Part shown: in pieces, positions 44,111 through 55,960 of the stretch
Position numbering within the stretch: the stretch's first letter is position 1
Layout of the letters: each line of letters opens with the position of its first letter
DNA from: Sisyra terminalis
Taxonomy: Eukaryota > Arthropoda > Insecta > Neuroptera > Sisyridae
DNA: 64,000 nucleotides
Direction of reading: 5' to 3'
NCBI GenBank assembly: GCA_958496175.1
Contig: OY292275.1
Location: 1,302,001-1,366,000 of the forward strand
The notes under the pieces: generated by a model
Databases searched by the model: none
Told to the model about the DNA's origin: nothing
What the model saw: the letters and a program-made list of their open reading frames with translations, nothing else
Translations under genes and position numbers: made by a program

Positions 44111-44380
44111 AAGGCAGAAAAACTTACAAAAAAAATTTCCGGAAATCAGAAAGAAAACATCATTTCAAAAAAAAAAAACAAATCTCAAAAAAGAAAATCT
44201 TAAAACAGAGGTCCCCAACCTTTTTGAGTGTAAGAGTATATTGTGGACTATCAGTCGGCGGGTGGACAATAAAAGGAAAAATAAAAAGTTAAAAAACTTA
44301 AACATTCAATTTGTTGTAAGTCCAAATATTTTAAGATCATTCTTACTTACAAATAATTTACACTTTTTTTTTTTGTTTTT

Positions 44381-44740
44381 TTGCAACGTTTCGCAGTTTA
44401 TTACTACTTTTTCAAGCAATTAAAAATAACAGTGCATAAATGAATAAGGAATAAGTTTTAACAACTTGTCAGTTGACAAAAAGTCGATGTACTTTGATAA
44501 TAAAATTAGCAAATTTAAATAATAGAAAAATATTTTTACTAGAATGTCAAAAAATAATAAATAACCATAAGAATAATAAATAATTAGAATGTCAATTATA
44601 AGATTTGAAAAAAAAATACATTTTGAAAGATTAAGAAGTTAGAAATAAAAAAAGACAAAAGAAAGTCGTTAAAACTTATTCTTTATACAGTTATTTATTA
44701 TCATTTGAAAAATCAGTAATAAACTGCGAAACGTTGCGCA
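44381..44740. mobile_element. I3: inverted pair of degenerate hammerhead-like motifs
   Basis: GCAACGTTTCGCAGTTTATT (from 44383) is mirrored by AATAAACTGCGAAACGTTGC (44718-44737). On each strand, stem II-like CAGT/ACTG-type pairing precedes GAAACGTT as in family I. The left copy (minus strand) has core TTGAAAA and the right copy is weaker still. Both lack a proper CTGANGA. About 300 bp of A/T-rich sequence lies between. Confidence 0.5.
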
Positions 44741-45084
44741 AAAATAAAAAACAAAGTATTAGTTATTTAAAAATGAAAAAATCCTTCAAATTCTTGGAAC
44801 TACAACGAATTGAAGAAAAACTACCCGATTGGAATCAATTATATAAATCTATAACTCATTTATTTTGAAAGTGACGTAAGTCCATTCTTCTTGTAAGTGG
44901 AACAAAGTATGTTAATTATTTAACTGCTAAGTTTTCACAAATTACTGATTTCAGTTGTTAACAAAAACGCCAAATATTCCCTCCTCCTCCTTAGTGTATC
45001 TTATGTTCCTATGGTTAAAAATGATAACACTATAGGGATTGTTCTTGAAATGGACTTAACTCACTTTCAAAATAAACGGTTCAT

Positions 45085-45474
45085 CAAAATAAGATTTTTT
45101 TCGCTGACTTTGAACAGTTATACTGTGTATACAATATATAAAATATATTGCAGTCCAATTTATTAACATACATTTGACCAGAAGTTCAAACAAAAATATT
45201 CGTGACGTATTGCCCAGATACGTATTTCGATTGCCAAGCAATCTTCATCAGTGGTCATCAAGTAGTTTGGATCACTCCGTATCTGCTTTGTGATGATTGC
45301 TTGTGAATCATCACAAAGCACTTGATCCAAACTACTTGATGACCACTAATGAAGGTTGCTTGGCAATCGAAATACGTATCTGGGCAATACGTCACGAATA
45401 TTTTTGTTTGAACTTCTGTTCAAGTTTATGTTAATAAATTGGACTGCAATATATTTTATATATTGTATACACAG
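45085..45474. mobile_element. A8: youngest-looking hammerhead palindrome, 12-bp TSD
   Basis: It is flanked by exact TAAACGGTTCAT repeats at 45073-45084 and 45475-45486. The left end is complete (CAAAATAAGATTTTTTTCGC, GACTTTGAACAG). The right end stops at TTGTATACACAG, missing about 30 bp present on the left, so truncation is one-sided. Two hammerheads face each other: 45212-45258 (minus, intact) and 45341-45387 (plus, core CTAATGA with G5 changed to A and a G-U in stem II). An exact, fairly long TSD plus a truncated end suggests target-primed integration, as in Penelope-like elements, rather than cut-and-paste. Confidence 0.85.
45212..45258 (-). ncRNA. Canonical hammerhead ribozyme motif in A8
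   Basis: Core CTGATGA (complement of 45246-45252), the textbook form. Extra A, stem II GATTGC-TTG-GCAATC with six perfect pairs, GAA, stem III ATACGTAT (self-complementary), cleavage nucleotide C (complement of 45218), stem I TGACCA/TGGGCA with one mismatch, and further pairs outward. It is the best match to the consensus in the window, within the copy that also has the cleanest target duplication. Confidence 0.8.
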
Positions 45475-45549
45475 TAAACGGTTCATATTTCTCATACCAA
45501 CCTAAAGGGGGGCCTATGTAAAGGTATATGGTTGAGGACTAATGCTCCA

Positions 45550-47225
45550 AAAAAAAAAAATCAAAAGTGGTTGATTTTACTTAAAACACCATTTTTTTTT
45601 TCATTTTACTAATCATCAACACCCGCATCTTTTGTTGCATGGAAAATTCTACCACGATATTAACTATTGAGGTATTTTCTTCGTAAACACCTGTTGCTTC
45701 AAAAGAGCTGAAAACATACTCAAATACAATTTTTTTCTCCCATTAAATTCACTCAAGATGCTTCCCATTAGATTAATTAAATTCAATTCATTTTCAAACG
45801 GAATGAATGTGGGAAAATGTTCTCAACATTACACATGCAACTGTCCTTTGCCTCGTTGCACCTACCAACCACCATCTTCCGCACTGCATATAATGCAGTT
45901 ATGATCTTTGTAAACAACTAAACACACGCCGGAAACCAAATGCCATTATAGCGCCATATTTTTTCGCATGAATAATTCAATTTTTGAGAGCACAATTTAA
46001 TTAGACAAGTTGCACTCAATATCTGCGACGACTCTCAAACAAGATTTGTGCAAAAATCGAGAGAAAGATGCACTTCCAGTGCATTTGTTTATAATTATAT
46101 AAAAGTTTGTATTGCATCTATAGAGAGAGATTGGCCGGTTGGTAACCGTAATCTGAGATGAGGCACAGGAAATAAGCAGCTTCATGCATCTATATTGATA
46201 TCAATAGTAATTATTTTCTCTCCGATATTATAATATTTATGATGCATCCGATGTGACCAAGTCCTCAAATGATTGCGGTTACTGTTTATATTTATATTTT
46301 TCTCCGCTCGAAATTAGATTAGATAGTTTATTGACATTGGTCAAGCGATAATATTAAAACGTAGGTATTCCCTATACCTCGTTTTTCTTCCTACAAACCA
46401 ATACAGTGGTGTACTGTTTGATTTATTCAATCGAGAAAATTAAAAAGCGGTTTTCCTCGGCTCTCCTCCCCAACCACCGATTATAAATCAATTGTTTGAT
46501 TTTATTGGGCCAATCTATTTAGTCTATAGGTCGGTCGACCTATTTGTCGAACAAAATTAAAAGTCTTGGCTGGTGTGTTCGTGGCCGGATTAGTGAAAAG
46601 TGGATCAAATGCATCATTGCATACAAATAACAAAAAGGAAACGGAGAGTATCAAGTGCATATACATATGGCTAGAACAATACAAAAACGTAGCAAATAAT
46701 TTGTGTTGACATTGACATTAAATGTCTTTCATTTATGATAATTATCTGTTCTAATTTCCCAACAAAACTTCAATGTACTTGGGTACACGCGTTGCATTAA
46801 ATGCACCTAACAATTGCATATAGCGCATGTATGATATTACCATTTATGTGAAGAGAGGTGCACGGAAATAATTGAGTGAAACTATTTTTTCTCTGTTCCA
46901 TTCTTATGACAACAAACCGGTAATAAATCGGTATGAAATTACATTTGTAAAAGAGATTTTTTTTCCTCTCTCTCTCTCAATTATCTACACCTGTTTTTTA
47001 TTTTGTTTTGAGGAAAAGTAAATAATCGGTCAAGTTTAGAAAATTAATTGACGGTGCAGCAGCAACGACCAGATAGATGTTGATAAACACAGAAAATGAG
47101 GTAAATGACATGCAGAGATTGCACGTAAAAAGTGCAAGAGATATTCACTTATGCGATGACATTAAATTATTGATAAGAAAATGCACTTTTTTGCATTAGA
47201 TATCTGCTGTTAATCTAATTGGTAG
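45550..47225. other. Unique region, comparatively complex sequence
   Basis: No gene recognised. 45790-47200 is less homopolymeric than most of the window, with CTCTCTCTCTCTC (about 46966-46979) and many GATA, TAAT and CATTTA words. Possibly conserved non-coding DNA flanking a developmental gene outside the window. Confidence 0.35.
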
Positions 47226-47530
47226 ACAACGCTATCTGTAGGGGTCATCCATGTATTACGTCATCAAATTTATATCGAGAAGATTATCCAATAAAGGCAC
47301 TAAAGGGTAGACGGGAAAATTTAAAATTGAGAAATTCACTCGTCTAAATTTAATAAAACTCGACTACCCGTTAAACCGTTGCAACCCCTTAACAAATAAA
47401 ATTTCCATAAATTTTATCAAATCTCAAAATTTTCAATTTTAGTCTAAACCGGAAAACTTTCCAAATTTGATTGATAAGCAACGCTATCCGTAAGGGGCCA
47501 TCCATTTATTGCGTCATCAAATTTTTATCA
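47225..47530 (+). repeat. P1: tandem pair of a GGGGTCATCCAT-type repeat
   Basis: ACAACGCTATCTGTAGGGGT (47227) recurs as GCAACGCTATCCGTAAGGGG (47479), each followed by CATCCAT-TATT-CGTCATCAAATTT. The intervening segment AATAAAACTCGACTACCCGT and TAAACCGTTGCAACCCC also occurs at 49515-49605 (P2). A common insect interspersed repeat type. Non-coding. Confidence 0.7.
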
Positions 47531-47794
47531 ACTTCATCCCCTCTTCCCCCCGGTATATTTTGCTCTAATTCATCTTTTTCAAATAAATTATTCAAATATC
47601 AAAAAAAAAAGTTTTGGAAACTAAAAAAAAGTTTTACGGAAAATCGTCATCTTTTAAAATCTCCCCTGAGTCTTTTTTTCTGAATTTCACTGGAAAAAAT
47701 TTGAACATCAGTGGTAGGAGGATTGAACTAAATAGGAGAGGAATTTTTTGAAACGTTTTTGTACTAAGGTATGACAAAAGGAAAATAGAGATCA

Positions 47795-48464
47795 TCTATT
47801 ACTATAAAGAGGAAAGATTTGATTGTTTGTTTGCTTTGAATAGGCTTCGAAACTACTTTACCGATTTGAAAAATTCTTTCACTGTTGGGAAGCTACACAA
47901 TTTCCAGTGAACATAGGCTATATTAAATTTTCAAAAAAAATAGGAATCCATATTAAAACTCCAAAAAATTACCAAAAAACTCTCACACATCGCGTGCGCT
48001 GGCGATTTAACTAAAAAACGGAACAACCGAATTTAATGAAACTTTATATTCAGATACAACACAATTACCCACACACGTTGGGCTATTTATCATTCCTTAA
48101 GAATAATCAGGAAATGTATCCCCTACGTAAAAACTGAGGGATGAAAAAAAAATTTTACTTTAGATAGGCGAGTTATATATCATTGGAAAGGTATTTAAAA
48201 GTTAAAAAATGATCTGTATTAAAATTTTTAGTTGAACTAATAAAAAGCACAGTAATTTAATTTAAAGTACAAAAAATTGTCTTTTTGAAATATAAATGTT
48301 TTTATAGATAATCTTCTGACAGTAAACTTTTTTTTTTACAAAATTGTAAATAGATGCTTAGGGTTGCTCATTGAGGAAATATTAACGAAAAAAATGTAAT
48401 AGTAATAATAATAATAATAATAGTAATAAAGCTTAAAGTAAATACGTTTTTAAAATCGTGCATA
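47795..48464 (+). mobile_element. F2: second copy of the Helitron-like element
   Basis: A|TCTATTACTATAAAGAGGAA at the start and TTTTTAAAATCGTGCATA at the end, aligning with F1 except for about 90 bp missing before CTTCTGACAG. The (AAT)n tract differs in length. Same A|TC start context as F1. Confidence 0.65.
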
Positions 48465-49112
48465 TATAAAATCGTATATTTATATATCCCCTCTGACTGA
48501 TGAAGTTTTAATATTCGGTGTATTCCTTATAGGAAGTAGGCATGTGAAAAGATTTTTTTTTGAAAATTCCTACCCTAATAGAAAAGGGTGGATTCAGGAT
48601 TTTTTTCTTGGGGGGGGGCACAATATCTTTTATTTGCAAGTGCGTGAAAGGGATCACGAAAAAAGTTCGCAATTCCAGCCAGAAACCATCATAATGAGAA
48701 ATAATAAATAATCATATCATCATAATGATAAAAGAAATTAAAAATCTTCTTCCAGAGCAAAAGGCATACGCCAAATCGTGTATGGTGAACTCTGGACTAT
48801 CCAATATGGTTTAATTATATAGTTGAAATTCAGATATTTTAATAATAAGTTTATAGATACATAATGGTTATACATGATTATTGAAGAACTGGGTTTCGTG
48901 CCATTGTACAAGTTTCAATTTCGCGGTTGTGTTGTACATTGCAATAGTGTAATAGTTTTTGGAAAAAGGTTCATTCGGGACTCGAAAAAGGGAGATGGGG
49001 TTATTTTGACGCGAGTATTTTGATAACTTTCGACTTTTTTTAGTCATAATTAAGACCGAATTTATTGAACTTGGCGATATAGATGCTGATTGATTTACGG
49101 ATTATTTGGTTC
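48465..49112. other. Unique stretch
   Basis: A run of nine G's at 48611-48619. No gene recognised. Confidence 0.45.
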
Positions 49113-49183
49113 ACGGTAGGTATACCTACCGTAGATATACGCAATAACTGTTCAAAGTCAGCGGAAAAAATCTTATTTCGATA
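49113..49183. repeat. 20-bp perfect palindrome plus terminal A-family fragment
   Basis: ACGGTAGGTATACCTACCGT (49113-49132) is a perfect palindrome. About 15 bp later ACTGTTCAAAGTCAGCGGAA and AAATCTTATTTCGAT (49147-49183) is the outer end of an A element with nothing else of the element left. A solo terminus. Confidence 0.6.
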
Positions 49184-49509
49184 ATTTTTCGATTCAGAAT
49201 ATTTAAGTACAAATGAAAGATGCAATTCAGCAAAAATTAGTTTTGGGCACTGGAAATGAGTTCAGTAATAAAAAAAAATCAAATTCTATGGCAGCGACTA
49301 TTCTCAATGCGGGAAACTAGATTCAAGTCCAGGTTAAGATATCCTTACTGGAATATCTTCGGGGTTGGCCTATTAGGATCAAGTTTGGGATCACCTTAGT
49401 GGGATCTTCTTAAAATTCCCCCCTTGAAGCATGACTAAGATTGCCACTGTCCAGTAAAAATCCAACAGGGTTCACTATAAAATTTCTAATCCAATATTTC
49501 ATTCCTCTA

Positions 49510-49605
49510 AGTTCAATAAAACTCGACTACTCGTTAAACCGTTGCAACCCCTCAAATCTCAAAATTTTCAATTTTAATCTACACCTGAAAACTTTCCAAA
49601 TTTGT
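49510..49605 (+). repeat. P2: partial copy of P1
   Basis: TCAATAAAACTCGACTACTC and GTTAAACCGTTGCAACCCCT, then CAAATCTCAAAATTTTCAAT, match 47345-47465 with a 33-bp deletion. Confidence 0.75.
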
Positions 49606-50579
49606 AGCAATTACCATAAATTCCTTTCTCCAAAAAAGAAATAATAATAAAAAAAAAAAAACGGTAGACAGAAATATAATTTGGCATTTAAACTCGTCAT
49701 AACTAGCACCGATAAATTTTGACCTTTTTGTTGAAAACCAAGAAAGTGTCATTGTGGTTAAATGCATTAAACTATGTCCTCATTTCATTCACCTTAATGA
49801 GTTCTTAACGAATCAAAAATTAAACGCCGTAACAAATGGATTTCGCTTGAATACCTAAAATGTGACCATTTGGTCGTAATAGGCGAAATAATACTTTATT
49901 AAGATAATATTATTGTATGAGAGGGATGATGAAAGATTTTTTTAAATTTTTTAAACACATTGTTGCAGTTTTATCAAGTTTGGAAATCATTATAATAAAT
50001 ATCTGCCGAGTGGAATGTCTTTTTTTCTTTCGGTGTTGTCGTGGTTGTCATCACACTTGACAAACCAGAGGCAGTTTAGTTCGCCGTGACAAATGGCATC
50101 GTTGAAAAATGCCAGTAAGGTTTAACTGTCAACGTTTGAACTTTCACCTCAACAAAATGTATTACACATCATATGCATAGTCCGAGATTCGGTGAAAAGG
50201 AAGTTGCACATGAAAAATCATCAAGAATGCACAAATGACATCAATGAACTTTGCAAAAGATATTCCCAAGGAAAAAGTCAAGATTTTCTAGCTGCCTACC
50301 ATTCAAATAAATAAGTTTCCATTGTTGACATTTTTCGAATTTTTCAGGAGAATTAAAAGTGCATTTCTTTTGCATTCAATCGGCAGGCAAAAACAAATCA
50401 ATCAGCTGGCATTTGCCTTTCACAAGAAGTTGAAAATTTTACAAGACTTTACTTCAAATGAAAAACTAAACTTAATCATTAAATTAACGATCAACATTAG
50501 AAAAAGCTCTACATTAAAAAAAAATTTAATTGATTTTTGTAAAAACTGTGACGAATTTTTACTTGCTTAAGAAGGATAT
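49606..50579. other. Unique region
   Basis: 50030-50290 has more complex sequence (GTTGTCGTGGTTGTCATCAC, GGCATCGTTGAAAAATGCC). A possible regulatory block. No gene recognised. Confidence 0.35.
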
Positions 50580-51855
50580 ATTGAATATTTTCAAAGATTT
50601 TTTTTAAATTAAAATTACTCATAACAAAGCATAAAATTCATGAAAACTGGGCCATTCTTTTCTTGTCTATTCTTGATTTAGATGTGTTTCATTCCATTCA
50701 ATTACCTTCCTTACCACCATTAGTTCCAAAGAAAAAAAAACGAGAAAAATCCTAATTTTTTCCGAATTGTTAACGATATTATAGAGAAATGGTCGTTAAA
50801 AGTTTTCCGGTGGTTTCCGTACCGTAGGTATCACAAAAACGACTGGAAAATTTGGCTTTTGATAGAAATTTCCCAAAATTGATGTAAAGCTCAGTTTTAT
50901 TAAATTTATCGAGATTTAATGGTTTTTAGGGCTTTTTTACATCGATAGATTGTTTAAAAGTTTTCCCAAAAGTTATCCCAAAAGATTTTTTTAAAATTGA
51001 AATTACTCATAACAAAGCGTAAAATTCATGAAACTGGAGCATTCTTTTCTTGTCTATTCTAGATATATATGTTTTTATTCCATTCAATTACCTTCCTTAC
51101 CCCCATTAGTTCCGAAGAAAAAAAAAATTGCCACCCTAAAAATTTTAACAACCCAGACACTTCCCTTCATCCCACAGAACCGGGCTAGTCGAAAAAAAAA
51201 ACGAAAAACCTTCATAAACTTACAATTATTACGTTTATCAGTAAAAGTCTCAAACGAAACAGTTTTCTCAATCAATTTCGACTTGATACCCCAAAAGTTG
51301 GCACTAGTGCCAACTATAAGTATGACACTTTTTTCTGTTTAATGTAATAATTGTAATTTTATGAGGATTTTTTTGTATTTTTTCGATTAGCACGGTTCTG
51401 AGGGATGAAGGGAAGTGTCTGGGTTGTTAAAATTTTTAGGGTGGCAATTTTGTTTTCTTCGAAACTAATGCTGGTAAGGAAGGTAATTGAATGGAATGAA
51501 ACACATCTAAATCTAGAATAGACAAGAAAAGAATGGTCCAGTTTCATGAATTTTAGGCTTTGTTATGAGTAATTTTAATTTTAAAAAAATCTCTTGGGAT
51601 AACTATTGGGAAAACTTCTAAACAATCTATCGATGTAAAAAAGGCCTGAAAAACCAATTAACCTCATTAAATTTACTAAAACTGAGCTATACATCAAGTT
51701 TGAGAAATTTCTATCAAAAGCCAAATTTTCCAACCGTTTTTGTGATATCTACGGTACGGAAACCATCGAAAAACTTTTAACGACCATTTCTCTATAATAT
51801 CATTAAGAAATCGGAAAAAAATCAGGATTTTTCTCGTAAAATTCAAAATTTTTTT
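50580..51855. mobile_element. Foldback element with about 465-bp arms plus a direct copy
   Basis: The arm from 50741 (ACGAGAAAAATCC, GATATTATAGAGAAATGGTC, GTTTCCGTACCGTAG, TCATGAAACTGGAGCATTC, AATTACCTTCCTTACCCCC) to about 51210 is mirrored at 51385-51851. A further direct copy of the AAAATTCATGAAAACTGGGC...CTTCCTTACC block lies outside the left arm (50615-50735). No coding capacity: open frames in both arms are mirror images of repeat sequence. Superfamily unknown. Confidence 0.8.
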
Positions 51856-52315
51856 TTCATCCAACCGATAGTTGACGATATTATCGATATACCCTAATAG
51901 AAAAGCGAAAGTCCCAAGAACGCTAAAGAAATCTTTAACATCAAATTTTGCAATTCCAAACAGGAATTTACTAACGAAATCATTTCATTCGATTAATTTA
52001 CGAGTTTTCAATTTTTTTTTCTCATTTCCGCGATCAAAACCTACCACTAAGATAAAAAAAACCTGAAGTTACTATAAACCCCAAAGATTCCATCGACAAA
52101 AAATATTTTAAAGCACTCAATTTTCTATCAAATTTTCGAAATTAATAATCAGGATATTTAGTGGAGCAAACGAAGGGGATGATGAAACTATCCAAAATAG
52201 TACCCCAAAATGACAATTCAAATCAATCCATATCACCAATATTTATTCCCATCTACAAAGGAATGCCACCTGTTGCATGATATATCTATCTCATATTTTT
52301 CCGTCAAACTTAAAC
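51856..52315. other. AT-rich spacer
   Basis: Nothing recognised. Confidence 0.5.
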
Positions 52316-52440
52316 CAGTGTTTCTCAAACTTTTTCAATATAACATCCCCCTAAATCAAGAGAAAGAATCCACCATTTTCCTCCCCAAAAATTATGCATT
52401 TTAGTCTCCAACATTACTTTATTAATGTACCCTCAATTAT
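52316..52440 (+). mobile_element. Solo hAT-type terminus
   Basis: CAGTGTTTCTCAAACTTTTT is a typical hAT end (CAGTGNTTCTCAAACTT). No inverted partner found. Probably a truncated MITE. It runs into an E-type fragment. Confidence 0.5.
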
Positions 52441-52441
52441 T

Positions 52442-52545
52442 ACTAGTAACTTCCCGTGAAATATTCACAGTCCAAGACTGACACAAGTGATAAAAATTAA
52501 CAATTGAAGGAAATCAAAAGGACTATTGAAACAAATGAAAAGAAG
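52442..52545 (+). repeat. E-family fragment
   Basis: ACTAGTAACTTCCCGTGAAA and then GACTATTGAAACAAATGA correspond to the middle of E1/E2. A similar fragment lies at 25119-25220. Confidence 0.65.
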
Positions 52546-55414
52546 ACAATAGTTTCACTTACACGTATGTGTTTATTATTTTTGTTCCCAGTCTTTACCG
52601 ACATACATACATATAATAGAAGTTTGCCTATTATTGGTTACAATGATAAAAATATTCACGACTCCTTTGCAGGAGTTCCCGTGAGAGGGAGAGGTGAGAG
52701 AGGATTCAGTTTGGGAAGCACTCCCTTAAACCCCTTCGTAAATTTCCAACTTGAAGCAATTTCCTAATATAATTTAACTTGGCCTTTATTTAGTTTTCAA
52801 ATTTTACCCTTTTAAATTCATTGTTGAAATTTCAATGGATTTTATAAGAAAATCAGTATTAAAAATTTTCCCACGTAGTAAATTTTTCAAGTTTAGTTAT
52901 AACAGAGGAAAATGCAAGAAAATTTAATGAATTGGTCTCCAAAGTTCTATGCTGCATATGCATACGGCTGCATCAAAAATAAACTCTTGTTGCAATAAAT
53001 ATTAAATTTATTCCTTAAATTTGTTGAATCGAAAAAACACAATTTTTCTTTTGATAACTAAATATCCAAAAAAGCTAAAAAAATTTGGAAAATGTTGTCA
53101 AATTTTTTTAGGAAAAAAAAGTGCGAAAAGTATGAAAACCGAAAATGGAATACTTTTATTATTGTTTTTTTGATAAATTTTCTCGGTATTCTACTTAAAA
53201 ATTCAGACGACTTATTGCAAATGCATTGGGTTGCATCATTGATCTTCTTTTGTTTCTTCTTTTTTTTTTGGGAAAAAATCGATTGGTAATAAAATAATGG
53301 AAAAAAATATCATAGGAATTACCAAAAATTACTAAAACTTCAACTTTAAAAACTTATTTAAAATGCGTTTCTGGGTTAATTTTTTACAAGCATTTATTGC
53401 AGTCCCCATCGTTTGGAATTGGAAGATTATTATTTCCAGACAATAATTGAAGAATTTGTATTAAGATCATTGAAAATTGGTAAATAAAAAATTTGGAATA
53501 AGATAAAAGAAAAAAAAACTATTCAAGAATTACGCAAAAGTGCATTATTACCTTAGAATTCAGAAACAATCCAGAATTTCAAAGGATTCAAAGAAAATCA
53601 ATCCAGTTTAAAATTTACAGCCTACCCAAATATATAGTACAAAATTATTGCAGTTCAAAAATGTATAGGTTTTCCATGAACTTTAGTTAGAAAATTGAAA
53701 AAAAAAATTAATACAATTGCTGGACGGCTTGCCTATATCTAAGTACCTAACCATAAACTAGTAATAAAAATAGGGGAAAATTTACTTAATGATAACAATA
53801 TGAAAATAATATACCTAAACCTAAAGAAAATTCTTTCAAAAGGATAATTACAATCGAGAAAATCCACAAGAAATCGATAAAAATTGTTGCTACTTTAAAA
53901 AGTATTGAAAAAGATTTCAATGAGTGGTTTTCAAGAAAACTAAGTTCAAGTTTCCATGCGCAATCTTCGATCAATTGTAAATCCTTATTGCCAATGACTT
54001 TAAGGTCGAAAATCACTTACTTGTATAATTAATTGCTTCTTCCCCATAAAATTCGTGACGTCAAATCAATTTCCCCAATTTCATTCCAGCAAAATCCACA
54101 AAGCAAAAACAAATTACACAACAATCACTTACACTAAAACTTTTACTAAACAACAATTCAAAAAAAAAGTGTAAAGAAAAATTGCATCACACAATGACCG
54201 AAAACGCACATAAAACGTACATTTATCAATGTGACCTTCATATGTCCCGTGCAAATTCGATATTCGAGAAATTTTCTGTGAAAATTTGGAAAATCAAAGT
54301 GAAAACTACACCAAAGTAACGTTACAACTATGAGCAAAGTTTTCCCAACAAAAGAAGTTTGTGGAAAAGTGATTTTCTCAGAAAATTTTCCGAATCTAAT
54401 TCGCGAAAATTGACACGACTCGTCGCCAAATGCATCGAAATACGTCACTAACTTCATGATCATCATTCATTTGTTTTTGAGATGTCGATGTAAAATCGAT
54501 TGGGGACGCCGCGGGGGGAAAACGGAAGTAATTAACTTAAAATATTTGATGCGCGAAAATTTAAAATATTTTGTGCTATCAATAACTGTATAGTTAAATG
54601 ATTTTTTTTTGGGGAAATTTTCTGCAAATTTTAAACGTGAAAATTAATACAGTTGTAATATCAATTGATTGTATAATTAAATTGATTTTTTCCTCCAAAA
54701 AAAAATAACCCACTAAGTTTTTATTTTCGAATTTTGGTGTTTTAAAAAGTTCTATTCTTTTACGGGAAATAAATGAAAAATTAATTTAACAAAGCGGGAA
54801 AGGTTTTTTCTTGAAAAATTTTTAAAGGGAAAATCTTTATAATATCTGTAGTTTCAGTGGCACCCAAAATGCTGAAAGTAAAATTCCAAAAACTGAGTTT
54901 ATTTCAGGGAAACTAAAGAAGCGATAAAATTTAGACATCCTAGAAAAAATACAGGTAACCATTAAGTATTGAAAAAAGGCAATTCAAAAAATTTGTCTAA
55001 ATATTTTCGAGACCTCGACTTAGGGACCCAATTCGGGACCTTGAATTATCTGGAAGAACAATGTTTCTTAATAATCTTATGTTAGTTTTTTGATCACTGA
55101 AATACCGACAATTATTTTGCAAACCACCTGTATGAATTGCTGAAAAAATATAAGTCCCTATAAGAAAAATTATAAGTGATAAATACACAGAAATGAGGAA
55201 AGAAAATGAGATTTCTTTACATAATTTGGGCTTTCGGAATTCTAAATTATTAGATAGACACTTTATAACAGGGATTTTTGAAATTTCCTAACCAAAAAAT
55301 AATTCATTCGAAAATTTTCTATAAGCATTTTTGATATTTATAAATTTTAATCTTTTTTCATCGATATTATCATTTAATTTTTAAAACTTTAATTCCACAT
55401 TACTCTCATTTCCC
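52546..55414. other. Unique AT-rich region with one CpG-rich spot
   Basis: 54410-54530 has a cluster of CpGs ending in GGGGACGCCGCGGGGGGAAA. A 102-codon frame starts beside it on the minus strand (54158-54466), without recognisable domain. Elsewhere A/T-simple sequence. Confidence 0.35.
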
Positions 55415-55960
55415 AATTATAGAAGTGCTGATAGAAAATCATCGAAAAGAGAGAAAAAAATTGTTTTTTGTGTATACCAGAATGAAAGAGATGCAAACAT
55501 TCCTAGAAATAAATATCGAAATCGAATTTCTTCGTAGTTGTTTTATATTTTTTTGGCTTTTTAATTTTACAAAAATATAGAATTCTATGAGATTTTTCTT
55601 TCAATGGAAACTTTTTAATATTAACATTCTTCCATTGCCTACTAGTATTTCTATTGTAGGAGTGGCCATGGAAAATCACCGAAAAGAGAGAGGAAAACTG
55701 TTTTTTGTGAAAACCAGAATGAAAAAGATGCAAACATTGCTAGAAACTATAATCGAAATAGAATTTTCCCGTATTTGCTTTATATTTAATAGGTTCTTTA
55801 ATGTTTACAAAAATAAAGAATTTTATTAATATATAATTTTCATTGCCTACTCGAATCCCTATTGTAGGAGTGAGCATGGAAAATCACCGAAAAGAAAGAA
55901 GAAAGTATTTTTTTCTATAAATCAGAATGAGATATGCACAGAATTTTTAAACTATCATCG
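55415..55960 (+). repeat. Three-copy tandem repeat, about 210-230 bp
   Basis: Each unit starts ATTGTAGGAGTG (55654 and 55862; ATTATAGAAGTG at 55423), then GGAAAATCACCGAAAAGAGA, CCAGAATGAAAAAGATGCAA and ACATTGCTAGAAA. The third unit is partial. Short open frames cross units but are not conserved. Confidence 0.75.

Larger units (their letters stand above)
44206..45544. mobile_element. Probable hAT-type element with nested insertions
   Basis: The left end CAGAGGTCCCCAACCTTTTT is a textbook non-autonomous hAT terminus. A possible right end, GGTTGAGGACTAATG (45530-45544), matches its reverse complement GGTTGGGGACCTCTG at 11 of 15. Inside lie an inverted pair of hammerhead-like remnants (44381-44420 and 44705-44740) and A8. 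The 8-bp flanks do not match well, so the right boundary is uncertain. Confidence 0.45.

Noticed and set aside
54158..54466. 102-codon minus frame with a hydrophobic stretch (TLLIVVTLLWCSFHF)
   Set aside because: Length is not unusual for a 64-kb AT-rich window, and there is no family resemblance. The nearby CpG spot keeps it only as a weak possibility.
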